NCBI GenBank assembly: GCA_018334755.1
Contig: JAGXLI010000019.1
Coordinates: 1-32,405, forward strand
Source: Thermoplasmatota archaeon
GTDB lineage: Archaea; Thermoplasmatota; Thermoplasmata; Halarchaeoplasmatales; Halarchaeoplasmataceae
Direction of reading: 5' to 3'
DNA length: 32,405 bases
In this document: positions 14,889 to 22,349 of the stretch, piece by piece
Layout: every line of letters starts with the position of its first letter
How positions within the stretch are numbered: the stretch's first letter is position 1
Made by a program: the position numbers and the translations under genes
The notes under the pieces: model-generated
What the model saw: only the letters and a program-made list of their open reading frames with translations
Database searches by the model: none
What the model was told of the DNA's origin: nothing

Positions 14889-14940
14889 ACGAAAGTATAT
14901 TAGAGTCAGAGAATAAAATACTTTCGTAATCCATTTTTGT
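14889..14940 (+). terminator. 10-bp hairpin followed by T-rich DNA
   Basis: ACGAAAGTAT (14889-14898) pairs perfectly with ATACTTTCGT (14918-14927) around a 19-nt loop, and cattttt follows. It could be a terminator or the right-end hairpin of the decayed IS element just upstream. Confidence 0.4.
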
Positions 14941-15240
14941 TTACTCTGTTCGTTTTAAACAATTCAGACAGGATAGTCCGATACTGAACATTGTATCTAG
15001 TTGGTTAAGTATTAATTAAGTATCAAACTTGAAACTATACAGATCATAATCCCTTTTCTCCCGTGACTTAAGTTTTGAAGATGATGTATATTTTTCATAA
15101 TAGATCTTTTTTCTCCGACCAGTTCATCAACCTAGAACTACCCAGTGCTGCGTGCAAACGTGCAGCTCCTAACGCGATTGAAGGAAGATAACAACAGAAA
15201 AATGAGCGCTAAAGTACGAGAACGTAGCGAACCAAACGTT

Positions 15241-15263
15241 CAAGAGCGGGCCTGTGGGGATTC
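15241..15263. repeat. Duplicate of the tRNA-Lys 3' end (candidate att site)
   Basis: These 23 bases are identical to 15345-15367, which span the last 15 nt of the tRNA-Lys coding sequence, its discriminator and 6 nt of trailer. Direct repeats of a tRNA 3' end are the scars left when tyrosine-integrase elements insert. Only 81 bp separate the copies, so any element between them has been lost or was never large. Confidence 0.65.
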
Positions 15264-15268
15264 TAGTC

Positions 15269-15320
15269 AGAATCGTTCGCCAAACTCACGATTCTAACAG
15301 CTCGTCAATCAGAGATTGAC
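15269..15320. repeat. Two hairpins between the att copies
   Basis: Inverted repeats agaatcg/cgattct (15269-15275 and 15289-15295) and gtcaatc-aga-gattgac (15304-15320) fill most of the 81 bp between the duplicated tRNA ends. Both are perfect over 7 bp. They could be recombinase arm sites or tRNA-trailer structure. Confidence 0.45.
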
Positions 15321-15350
15321 TCACGAACCCAAGGGTCCTCATCCCAAGAG

Positions 15351-15424
15351 CGGGCCTGTGGGGATTCGAACCCCAGACCTATCGGTTAAGAGCCGATCGC
15401 TCAACCTGGCTGAGCTACAGGCCC
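15351..15424 (-). tRNA. tRNA-Lys(CTT)
   Basis: The minus strand folds as a full cloverleaf. The acceptor is GGGCCTG/CAGGCCC, the D-stem GCTC/GAGC, the anticodon stem ATCGG/CCGAT with loop CTCTTAA (anticodon CTT, lysine codon AAG), the variable loop AGGTC and the T-arm TGGGG/CCCCA with TTCGAAT. The discriminator is G, and CCA is not encoded. No intron is present. Its 3' end is duplicated at 15241-15263. A promoter lies upstream at about 15453-15467. Confidence 0.96.
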
Positions 15425-15452
15425 AAGTAGGGTCTATTCCAGTGCTGATATT

Positions 15453-15467
15453 GGTATAAATATTTTT
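15453..15467 (-). promoter_or_regulatory. tRNA-Lys promoter
   Basis: On the minus strand aaaaatatttatacc gives a strong TATA box. The predicted start is near 15435, about 10 nt before the mature tRNA. Confidence 0.7.
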
Positions 15468-15495
15468 ACCCCGAGTTTCGTTAGGCCCCCAAAAT

Positions 15496-15506
15496 CTTTT
15501 TATATG
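15496..15506 (+). promoter_or_regulatory. Promoter of the tyrosine recombinase gene
   Basis: The TATA box ctttttatatg predicts a start near 15526, and a GGTGG ribosome site lies ahead of the ATG at 15553. A dedicated promoter close to the short ORF argues that the gene is complete rather than a 3' fragment. Confidence 0.6.
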
Positions 15507-15552
15507 TTGAAGCGACTATTTTGTCATACGTAATGTCAGACATGGTGGGTCA

Positions 15553-16104
15553 ATGGGAAAAAAACTGCCTAAATACCTGAAGGAAGACGAAGTAAGAAAA
15601 CTTCTGAACGCGCCGGAGAGACAAAAGACCAGGGACAGGTTGATCCTGCGTATTTTATACAGATGCGGCCTTAGAGTTTCGGAACTGACCTCGTTGAGGA
15701 TAGAAGATATAGATGTCGAGGAAGGTATGATAACCGTAAGAGGAGGTAAGGGGGACAAAGACAGGGTCGTGCCCATAGACGACGATACATTAGACCTGAT
15801 CCAGCTATACAAAGATGATGCGGAAGAAGGCGTCCTTATACTCTCCCAGAGGAACGAACCTCTTTCAACGAGACAAGTAGAGAGGATAGTAAAAAAATAC
15901 GCCGACAAGACGGACATCAAAAAGAACGTTTACCCGCACATGCTGAGACACAGTTTCGCCGTACACTGCTTAAAATCGGGTATGAATCTGAGGAGTGTCC
16001 AGAAGATGTTAGGTCACTCCTCGCTGACCACCACCCAGATCTACCTCGATCTCACTGGAGAGGACGTAAAGAAAGACTACGAGAACCATCCTTTACCGGC
16101 CTAA
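15553..16104 (+). CDS. Catalytic-domain-only tyrosine recombinase (XerA/integrase-like)
   Basis: All active-site residues of the family are present: Arg41 in CGLRVSEL, Lys66 in GGKGDKDR, His129 and Arg132 in HMLRHSFAVH, His155 in LGHSSLTTT and the nucleophile Tyr164. At 183 residues it begins exactly where the catalytic domain of XerA/XerD proteins begins (KLPKYLKEDEVRKLL) and lacks the N-terminal core-binding domain of about 100 residues. It sits upstream of a tRNA-Lys gene whose 3' end is duplicated. It could be an integrase remnant of a tRNA-targeting element, or a streamlined chromosome-dimer resolvase. I see no dif-like site in the window. The composition matches the neighbours. Confidence 0.85.
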   Translation: MGKKLPKYLKEDEVRKLLNAPERQKTRDRLILRILYRCGLRVSELTSLRIEDIDVEEGMITVRGGKGDKDRVVPIDDDTLDLIQLYKDDAEEGVLILSQRNEPLSTRQVERIVKKYADKTDIKKNVYPHMLRHSFAVHCLKSGMNLRSVQKMLGHSSLTTTQIYLDLTGEDVKKDYENHPLPA

Positions 16105-16115
16105 AACTTATATCC
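16103..16115 (+). promoter_or_regulatory. Promoter of the M20 peptidase gene
   Basis: The string aaaacttatatcc, overlapping the recombinase stop, is a BRE/TATA box. The predicted start is near 16136, followed by a gaggt ribosome site before the ATG at 16162. Confidence 0.55.
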
Positions 16116-16161
16116 GTCTGACGATTTACTCTTCTTGTACATCTAAACTTGAGGTTATAAT

Positions 16162-17379
16162 ATGGATGAAGTTCTACAAAAAGTGGAAGACAACAGAGAA
16201 GAGATGAAGGAGACACTGATGGACCTGATCCGGATACCGGCTATCGGTCCCGACAACGACGGTGAAGGGGAAAAAGAGAAAGCGGACTTTCTGATGAAGA
16301 TCCTCGATGATTTTGGTTTCGACTCCATTGAAAGATACGATGCGGAAGACGAACGTGTACAGAGCGGCATAAGGCCCAACATAGTGGCAACGAAAGAGGG
16401 AAAAGTAGACAGAAGCCTGGCGATAGTCACCCACATGGATATCGTTCCAGAGGGCGATCTAGACGAGTGGGATACGGATCCGTTTGACCCTGTTTTCAAA
16501 GATGGGAAGATATACGGCAGGGGATCCGAAGATAACGGGCAGGAACTAGTTGCGAGTATATACGCGGTCAAGGCGCTTTCTGAAGCCGAGGTAAAGCCGC
16601 ACTATACCATAAAAGTGATGATGGTCTCCGATGAGGAGACGGGAAGCGAGTACGGAGTGAAACACATCCTTGACGAAGGAGTCGTAGATGAAGACGACCT
16701 GGTGATCGCTCCGGACCACAGCGAAGAAAAAGGAAAAAAGATAGAGATAGTGGAAAAGTCCGGTCTGTGGACCAAGATAGAAGTGCACGGAAAGCAGGGG
16801 CACGCGGCCATGCCCGGTCAGACCGTAAACGCGAACAGGATCATCGCTAGATATCAAAATCTAGTTGACGAAGAACTCCGGCATGAGTTCGATGATGAAG
16901 ACGATCTTTTCTCGCCGCCGGTCAGTACCTTCGAACCCACGAAAAGGCTGGCTAACGTCCCCAACGTGAACTCGGTACCGGGGAAAGAGACCCAGTTCTT
17001 CGACTGTAGAGTATTACCGTCGATCTCCCTATCAAAAGTAAAAAAAGTCTTCAGGGGAGCGGCCGACGAATTCGAAGATGAGACGAAAGCGGAGATAGAT
17101 ATAGAATACGTGAGAGAGAGCGAAGCACCGGAAGGTACACCGGAAGATTCTGAAGTCATAAAAGATCTAAAATCGGCGATAGAGGACATAACTTTCTTCG
17201 AACCAGAAGTCGCAGGTATCGGCGGAGGAACCGTCGCGAAGTACTTCAGAGAAAAAGACATACCGACCGCGGTCTGGTGTTCGAACGAAGTGCTGGCACA
17301 CCAGCCGAACGAGTACGCAGTTCTAGATTACATAGTCAGAGATTGTAAAGTCTTCGCCAAGATGGCCGTAAAAGAATAA
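16162..17379 (+). CDS. M20-family metallopeptidase (ArgE/DapE-like)
   Basis: This dinuclear zinc amidohydrolase has the expected ligands: His91 in THMDIVPEG, the bridging Asp124 in GRGSEDNGQ, the catalytic Glu158 and ligand Glu159 in SDEETGSE, Asp185 in APDHS and His380 in HQPNEY. A dimerisation domain lies between about 195 and 310 (KQGHAAMPG). Family members deacylate N-acyl amino acids or cleave dipeptides; substrates differ even between close relatives. Acetylornithine, succinyl-diaminopimelate or a carboxypeptidase role are all possible. No lysine or arginine genes are adjacent, so I leave the substrate open. It converges on aIF5B with 2 bp between the stops. Confidence 0.88.
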   Translation: MDEVLQKVEDNREEMKETLMDLIRIPAIGPDNDGEGEKEKADFLMKILDDFGFDSIERYDAEDERVQSGIRPNIVATKEGKVDRSLAIVTHMDIVPEGDLDEWDTDPFDPVFKDGKIYGRGSEDNGQELVASIYAVKALSEAEVKPHYTIKVMMVSDEETGSEYGVKHILDEGVVDEDDLVIAPDHSEEKGKKIEIVEKSGLWTKIEVHGKQGHAAMPGQTVNANRIIARYQNLVDEELRHEFDDEDDLFSPPVSTFEPTKRLANVPNVNSVPGKETQFFDCRVLPSISLSKVKKVFRGAADEFEDETKAEIDIEYVRESEAPEGTPEDSEVIKDLKSAIEDITFFEPEVAGIGGGTVAKYFREKDIPTAVWCSNEVLAHQPNEYAVLDYIVRDCKVFAKMAVKE

Positions 17380-17381
17380 CA

Positions 17382-19130
17382 TCATAAACCCCAGAAGTGT
17401 TCTTCTTCCTGCTTTATATCCCTGACCTCTTCCAGTATCCTTTCTTCATCGAAGGTCAGATCCAGGTCTCTGAGAGTAGAAGCGTCTCCTTCCGGTATAT
17501 CGACATAGAGCTCTTCCCTTTCCTCTATCTGTCTTCCCACCGTGACGCCCGATATGGCTATAGCCACTTCCTCACCCTGTTCCGCGCTATCTAAAGACTG
17601 CTCGCCGCTCCTTATACTCTTTATACGGCCTACGACTTCTCCGTCCTTCTTCAAGACCCTTCTATCGGGCCTCAGAGTTCCAGCCAGCACGCGAACGCCT
17701 ACCACCGCAGGTTTAGACCTCCGGAACATGTGATCTTCCAGTATCCTGAACTTGACCGGATGAACCACTTCCGCTCTTCTCTCTTCCTCGATCTCCTTCT
17801 TTCTCTCCTCTTTCCACTCCTCATACTCATCTACGAGTCTATAGACGACGTCGTTCTGAAAGACCTTTACGCCAACTTCTTTCAATTCTTCTTTCGCATC
17901 GGGTAAGATATCCACATTAAAACCGAGTATGACCCTGTGAAGCGGTTCCTTAACGGTCGCCGCATCCACGATATCTTTTTGGGAGATATCACCGACGGAA
18001 GCTCTCAAAACAGGTAACTCTGCTTCCTCCAATTCATAGGCCAATCCTTCCAGCGATCCAATAGCGTCCGCCTTTATTATGACCCCGTCGTCCTGTGTCT
18101 CGACGCTGACTTCGCTTTCCTTTCTGACCCGATCGATGATCTCGTCAGCGTTTTTTCCTTCAACGCTCAGTATCGGCGCCCCAGCCAATACCCCTTCACA
18201 CTCGGGTGTGACGAGTTTAACGCCAGCGGCGGCACCCACTTCCCCGACTTCTTCAAACCTCTCACTGGGATCCCTTATCTCGTCCATCGCTTTAGGTCTC
18301 ATGAGGGACTTTATCTTGGTGTGTATCGGTTCATTCCTGGTCCCTAAAACGATCTCATCGTTCTTCCCGAAAACACCTTCATGGACGATCGTATCCAGGG
18401 TGGTGCCGAGGCCTACTTCTTCCTTCACTTCTAGAACGGTGCCTTCCCCCGCGCCCTCCTCGACCGAGATCTCGTCCTCCAAGTAAGTCTGGGCCAGACC
18501 GATCAATGTCATGAGTAAATCCTCTATACCCTCACCGGTCTTTGCGCTCATGGGAACTATGCCTATATTCTTAGAAAAGTTCTCCAGCTTGTCGTATCTG
18601 TCCGATGAAAATCCCCTGTCGTAAAGATCTCCTATCATGTCATAAAGAGCGTCGGTCATCCTGTCTTTTGCATCTTCAGATTGATTCTGAAAGTTTTTAA
18701 CGAACGGTTTATCTTCGGACCTCCATCCCGGGACCTTGTCCAGTTTGTTAGCTCCTATCACGAAAGGAGTTTCCTCTCTCTTCAAGATATCTAGAGACTC
18801 TAAAGACTGCGGCATGAACCCATCGTTTATATCGACTATGAGAACGGCTAAATCAGCCAGCGCTCCTCCACGGGACCGTAAGTTGATGAACGAATGATGG
18901 CCCGGTGTATCGATGAAAAGAAGGCCGGGTAATGAAAAATCGATGTTGCAGCCGAGGTCAGAACAGGCCTCTTTTAAAGACTCTACCGGGATCTCGGTGG
19001 CGCCGATATGTTGAGTTATGGCTCCCGCTTCTCTTTCCTGAACGGTCGTTCCTCTCACCCTGTCTAAAAATGTAGTTTTCCCGTGGTCAACGTGGCCGAG
19101 AACACTCACGATGGGCTGTCTTATCCGCAT
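17382..19130 (-). CDS. infB: Translation initiation factor aIF5B
   Basis: This GTPase promotes ribosomal subunit joining. The G motifs are G1 GHVDHGKTT (12-20), G3 DTPGH (74-78) and G4 NKLD (128-131). After domain II, the C-terminal half includes a second beta-barrel (VVGVRVLAGTLRPDRRV). The 582-residue length fits archaeal IF5B and lacks the bacterial/eukaryotic N-terminal extension. No intein is present, although archaeal IF5B sometimes carries one. A GGAG stretch precedes the ATG, and TATA-like strings lie between it and the upstream GNAT gene. Confidence 0.96.
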   Translation of the reverse strand: MRIRQPIVSVLGHVDHGKTTFLDRVRGTTVQEREAGAITQHIGATEIPVESLKEACSDLGCNIDFSLPGLLFIDTPGHHSFINLRSRGGALADLAVLIVDINDGFMPQSLESLDILKREETPFVIGANKLDKVPGWRSEDKPFVKNFQNQSEDAKDRMTDALYDMIGDLYDRGFSSDRYDKLENFSKNIGIVPMSAKTGEGIEDLLMTLIGLAQTYLEDEISVEEGAGEGTVLEVKEEVGLGTTLDTIVHEGVFGKNDEIVLGTRNEPIHTKIKSLMRPKAMDEIRDPSERFEEVGEVGAAAGVKLVTPECEGVLAGAPILSVEGKNADEIIDRVRKESEVSVETQDDGVIIKADAIGSLEGLAYELEEAELPVLRASVGDISQKDIVDAATVKEPLHRVILGFNVDILPDAKEELKEVGVKVFQNDVVYRLVDEYEEWKEERKKEIEEERRAEVVHPVKFRILEDHMFRRSKPAVVGVRVLAGTLRPDRRVLKKDGEVVGRIKSIRSGEQSLDSAEQGEEVAIAISGVTVGRQIEEREELYVDIPEGDASTLRDLDLTFDEERILEEVRDIKQEEEHFWGL

Positions 19131-19190
19131 GCTCCAGATTCATATATCTAGGTCGTATATTTCTTTTTCCACCGAGGAGAAAAAATTTCC

Positions 19191-19922
19191 TTATTTTTTG
19201 ACGCCGCTGAACCAGTGATGTTCTGCCCTTTTCTCGAAGCCGAGATCCTCCGCAAGAGACAAAGATGGTTCATTATCTTTGAAGATCTGTACTGCGGGGA
19301 CCAGATCCTTCTCTTCAGCTTCCTCACATAGAGCTTCAGTAAGATCTTCGGCGAATCCTTTCCTTCTCCACTTTTCTTTCACGTGCAGCATACCCATCAC
19401 CATGGCTCTTTCAGTCACGAAATGGGTAAGACACCACCCTATCAGTTCTCCGTCCTTCCTGATGCCGTAAGCGGGCCCCTGATCGATCCTACTTTCTATG
19501 TAGTCCGTGGAGTCATCCGAGCCCAGGCCCCAGTATTCGTTTATCACCGAGGCGTCCTTTTCTTCCAATGGCTTCACGTCACTTTTTGATTCACTCGGGC
19601 TTTCATACAAACGGACCAGCATCCAGGTGGGCCTGTCGTCCTTTATCTCGATCACGTCCTCGGCGGCTTTGAAAGACTGGTGATCAACCGCATGAAATCT
19701 GTACTCCTTACTTTTTTCTAATTTTCCGGAGAGCAGGTCTTGAACCGTTATCTTTCGGCCTCTGAGAGTAACGGTCTCATCTCTCAGTATTAGTACTCCA
19801 GATGGATCCTCTTCATCATCTAAGAAAACTTTTGGTTCCTCTTCGTTCAGTCTGGCGATCTGATAGGAATTGACGATAGGTTCCCGGGAGAGATATTCAC
19901 TAGCTTTTTCCTTCAACATCAT
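19191..19922 (-). CDS. GNAT-family N-acetyltransferase
   Basis: The C-terminal half (about 120-243) is a GNAT fold: ELIGWCLTHFVTERAMVMGM forms strands 3-4, and HVKEKWRRKGFAEDLTEALC carries the acetyl-CoA pyrophosphate loop (R-R-K-G-F-A). LAEDLGFEKR is the usual final motif. The N-terminal half resembles the FR47/glycine N-acyltransferase-like group in layout. The substrate is unknown. The ggtgat ribosome site abuts the first of two consecutive ATGs, so translation may begin at the second. It is the first gene of a minus-strand unit leading to infB. Confidence 0.82.
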   Translation of the reverse strand: MMLKEKASEYLSREPIVNSYQIARLNEEEPKVFLDDEEDPSGVLILRDETVTLRGRKITVQDLLSGKLEKSKEYRFHAVDHQSFKAAEDVIEIKDDRPTWMLVRLYESPSESKSDVKPLEEKDASVINEYWGLGSDDSTDYIESRIDQGPAYGIRKDGELIGWCLTHFVTERAMVMGMLHVKEKWRRKGFAEDLTEALCEEAEEKDLVPAVQIFKDNEPSLSLAEDLGFEKRAEHHWFSGVKK

Positions 19923-19963
19923 ATCACCATTGAAGATGCCGTATTTGATTCTTTTTGGCCGAA

Positions 19964-19979
19964 AAGAAAAAATATACTG
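19964..19979 (+). promoter_or_regulatory. Promoter of the MgtC-domain gene (leaderless)
   Basis: The string agaaaaaatatactg is a BRE/TATA box whose predicted start, near 19999, coincides with the ATG at 20000. No ribosome site is present, which agrees with a leaderless mRNA. The promoter probably also serves the pus10 cluster. Confidence 0.6.
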
Positions 19980-19999
19980 TCCTCCATGTCATCCAATAG

Positions 20000-20428
20000 A
20001 TGAACTCAGCCGTGATCGATCTCAACTTCGTGATTCATATACTGTTGGCTATAGGCATGGGAGGACTTATAGGGCTGGAGAGAGAGCATAAAAGGAAAAA
20101 GCCCAGAGTTATAGCCGGGGTTCGAACTTTTCCCCTGACCTCTATAACGGGCGTTCTTTTCTCCTTCCTCTCCGCCGAGATAGGCCTGCACCTCATCGAA
20201 GTTGGGGTGATAGTCTTCGGCGGCTTCGCGCTCCTGCTCGCTTATCTAAAATATGAGATACACACCATAGGTATAACGACTCCCGTAGCTCTTTTTATAA
20301 CTTTCATACTAGGAGTCTTCATACAGCAGGGCTTCAGTATAGAGGCCGCCTTCGTCACCATTATCGTTACGACTTTACTTCTGACCAAGGAGAGATTGCA
20401 CAGCATCGCCCAGGACCTGGGTGGATGA
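20000..20428 (+). CDS. MgtC/SapB-domain membrane protein
   Basis: Four to five hydrophobic helices are visible, with the MgtC signature in the first loop: IGMGGLIGLEREHKRKK and AGVRTFPLTSITG. Archaeal relatives are often about 400 residues, with this domain followed by a second membrane domain. Here only the first domain is encoded (142 residues), and the stop falls just after the last helix, LTKERLHSIAQDLGG. The role is unclear; family members have been linked to magnesium limitation and membrane potential. It precedes pus10 by 28 bp and is probably co-transcribed with it. Confidence 0.82.
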   Translation: MNSAVIDLNFVIHILLAIGMGGLIGLEREHKRKKPRVIAGVRTFPLTSITGVLFSFLSAEIGLHLIEVGVIVFGGFALLLAYLKYEIHTIGITTPVALFITFILGVFIQQGFSIEAAFVTIIVTTLLLTKERLHSIAQDLGG

Positions 20429-20456
20429 GGGGCACGAAAAGTAGGACAAGGATATC

Positions 20457-21704
20457 ATGAACGCTAAAACCAAGTTGGAAAAAGTGGAAGACGCATTGGA
20501 AAGGGAACTTTGTGACCACTGTCTCGGCCGTTTGTTCGCGCAACTCGGTCATGGGATCACGAACAAGGAGAGGGGCAAGAGTCTGAGGATCGCCTACGCG
20601 ATGCTGGGAACTGAAGAAGAAAGAAAAAAAGTGCCTGAAGAGACCGCTAACTGCAGTCTCTGTAACGACCTTTTTGACGAGATACAGAAGTTCAGCGATA
20701 TAGTTCTCGAAGATCTACAGAGATTTGAATTCGAAGATTTTCTCGTGGGATCCAGGATCGATCCGGAGATAGAGGAAAAGGAAGAAAAGATATGGACCGA
20801 ACTTAACCTCACTTCAGCGGAACCCATCAAAACCGAGGTGAACAGGGAAGTGGGGAGAAGGGTAGAGGAAGAGATCGATAAGGAGGCGAACCTTGAAGAT
20901 CCAGACATCAAAGCCATCCTCGATACGAGATTCGACTCGGTTGAGATCGAACTCTCTCCCCTTTTCATATATGGGAGGTACAAAAAATTCTCGAGAGATA
21001 TCCCTCAGACCACCTGGATCTGTACCAGATGCAGAGGGAAAGGATGCGAAAAGTGCGGCGGAACTGGGAAGATGTACGAAACGAGCGTCGAGGAGATCAT
21101 CGGAAAACCACTCGTTGAGATGACGTCGGGCGAAGATTTTACCCTGCACGGCATGGGAAGGGAAGATATAGACGCGAAGATGGTCGGTAACGGTAGGCCC
21201 TTCGTCATGGAGATCAAAAATCCAGAGAAAAGATTTTTAGAACTGGACAAATGGAAAGAAAGAGCTAACCGGGACGAGAGAGTAGAGATAGATTCTCTGA
21301 AGATGGTTGAGAGGGAAAAAGTCCAGGAGATTAAGCAGGCCGGGAGTGATAAATCTTACAGGGCTAAGATAAGTTTAGGCAGAGAAGGTGTAGATAGGGC
21401 AAAATTTAAAAAGGTCCTTGAAGAATTGAGTGAGCGCGAAATCTCACAAGAGACCCCTGAGAGGGTCAACCATAGGCGTGCGGATAAGATTAGAAAGCGC
21501 CGGGTCAAAGATCTGAAGCTGGACTCCATGGATGGAAAAAAAGCGGCTCTCACTTTAAGATGTGAAGCCGGAACTTACGTTAAAGAATTCATCCATGGTG
21601 ACGGCGGAAGAACCCAGCCAAATCTGGCTGAAAAGCTAGATACGATCTGTGAAGTAGAGGAACTAGACGTCATAGAAATTCATTATCCTAATGGAAGTGA
21701 ATAA
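20457..21704 (+). CDS. pus10: tRNA pseudouridine synthase Pus10
   Basis: The enzyme makes pseudouridine 54/55 in the T-loop of archaeal tRNAs. The N-terminal zinc and THUMP-like part has Cys19/Cys22 and Cys66/Cys69. The catalytic domain has the GREDIDA motif (235-240), with the active aspartate, followed by NGRPFVMEI. C-terminal motifs RCEAGTYVKEFIHGDGGRTQ are conserved. An additional CTRCRGKGCEKCGGTGK knuckle (189-200) lies near the middle. At 415 residues it is complete. It heads the conserved pus10-rpl21e-rpo4-DUF655 cluster of euryarchaea. Confidence 0.95.
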   Translation: MNAKTKLEKVEDALERELCDHCLGRLFAQLGHGITNKERGKSLRIAYAMLGTEEERKKVPEETANCSLCNDLFDEIQKFSDIVLEDLQRFEFEDFLVGSRIDPEIEEKEEKIWTELNLTSAEPIKTEVNREVGRRVEEEIDKEANLEDPDIKAILDTRFDSVEIELSPLFIYGRYKKFSRDIPQTTWICTRCRGKGCEKCGGTGKMYETSVEEIIGKPLVEMTSGEDFTLHGMGREDIDAKMVGNGRPFVMEIKNPEKRFLELDKWKERANRDERVEIDSLKMVEREKVQEIKQAGSDKSYRAKISLGREGVDRAKFKKVLEELSEREISQETPERVNHRRADKIRKRRVKDLKLDSMDGKKAALTLRCEAGTYVKEFIHGDGGRTQPNLAEKLDTICEVEELDVIEIHYPNGSE

Positions 21705-21706
21705 AG

Positions 21707-21997
21707 ATGAGGAGATCGAAAGGTACAAGACAGGGAACCCGCAAAATATTAAGAAAGGACCCCAGTAAAAGAGGGCTCATCCCTATAAACAGAGCTCTAC
21801 AGGAGTTTGAGGAAGGCGAAAAGGTCAAGATAATGATAGAACCCAGTATTCAAAAAGGCCAGCCTCACAACAGATTCCACGGGAAGATAGGCGAGGTAGA
21901 AGGAGAACAAGGAGATGCCTTCGTGGTAAGCGTCAAAGATGGGGACAAAACAAAGGAAGTCATAGTAAGGCCAGAACATCTGGAGAAGATGGATTAG
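21707..21997 (+). CDS. rpl21e: Large ribosomal subunit protein eL21
   Basis: This archaeal/eukaryotic-type ribosomal protein is recognisable from its basic N-terminus (RRSKGTRQGTRKILRKDPSK), FEEGEKVKIMIEPSIQKGQP and FHGKIGEVEG. At 96 residues it has normal length. It follows the pus10 stop by 2 nt and precedes rpo4, the standard order. Confidence 0.97.
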   Translation: MRRSKGTRQGTRKILRKDPSKRGLIPINRALQEFEEGEKVKIMIEPSIQKGQPHNRFHGKIGEVEGEQGDAFVVSVKDGDKTKEVIVRPEHLEKMD

Positions 21998-22008
21998 GAG
22001 GGAAGTTT

Positions 22009-22338
22009 ATGGCAGAAGATGATTCTGAGTTTGTGACTTTGGCGGAGGTTAAAAAATTACTCGAAGAGGAATCTGAAGAGAGGGAACTCAGGTATGAACA
22101 GAGTCTAGCTCTCAGCCACGCGGAAAAATTTGTAGAACTCTCGGTCGAGGACATAGAAGAACTGATGGATGAACTGAGAGAGAACTTCGATTTTATGGAT
22201 GAAGAACTGATCTACAAAACTGCAGATATCTTACCCGATGATGAGGAGGGCGTGAGATCTATCTTCCAGCAGGATCGATATACCCCGTCTACCGAGGAGG
22301 CAGAGGAAATAATAAATACCATTAAAAAGTATAAATGA
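22009..22338 (+). CDS. rpo4: DNA-directed RNA polymerase subunit Rpo4 (F)
   Basis: This is the Rpb4 homologue that forms the polymerase stalk with Rpo7. The protein has an acidic helical N-terminus (TLAEVKKLLEEESEEREL) and the conserved HRDC-like end, in which EELIYKTADILPDDEEGVRS leads into EAEEIINTIKKYK. Length (109 residues) fits. A ggaggg ribosome site lies ahead of the ATG. It overlaps the first in-frame ATG of the next gene. Confidence 0.93.
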   Translation: MAEDDSEFVTLAEVKKLLEEESEERELRYEQSLALSHAEKFVELSVEDIEELMDELRENFDFMDEELIYKTADILPDDEEGVRSIFQQDRYTPSTEEAEEIINTIKKYK

Positions 22339-22349
22339 GGGAGGAAAAT

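Larger units (their letters stand above)
14596..15240. other. Non-coding accessory region, GC-rich relic then AT-rich spacer
   Basis: No intact gene is visible. The first 300 bases are GC-rich relative to the surroundings and hold the TnpB-like relic and a hairpin. From 14930 to 15140 the DNA is AT-rich with TATA-like strings but no supported gene. From 15147 several small inverted repeats appear: gctgc/gcagc at 15147-15166, cgcta/tagcg at 15207-15229 and gaacgt/acgttc at 15220-15241. They lead into the duplicated tRNA end. Confidence 0.6.

Noticed and set aside
14728-14916. A 62-codon plus-strand frame in the GC-rich region
   Set aside because: Its beginning lies within the TnpB-like relic and its end runs into the hairpin; it has no ribosome site and no recognisable domain.
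15141-15190. A gctgcgtgcaaacgtgcagc palindrome followed by gcgattgaagg, reminiscent of a CRISPR repeat
   Set aside because: It occurs only once, without spacers or further units and without cas genes.
16081-16161. A dif-like site next to the XerA-like recombinase
   Set aside because: Only an isolated acttatatcc half-site is seen, better explained as the TATA box of the following gene.
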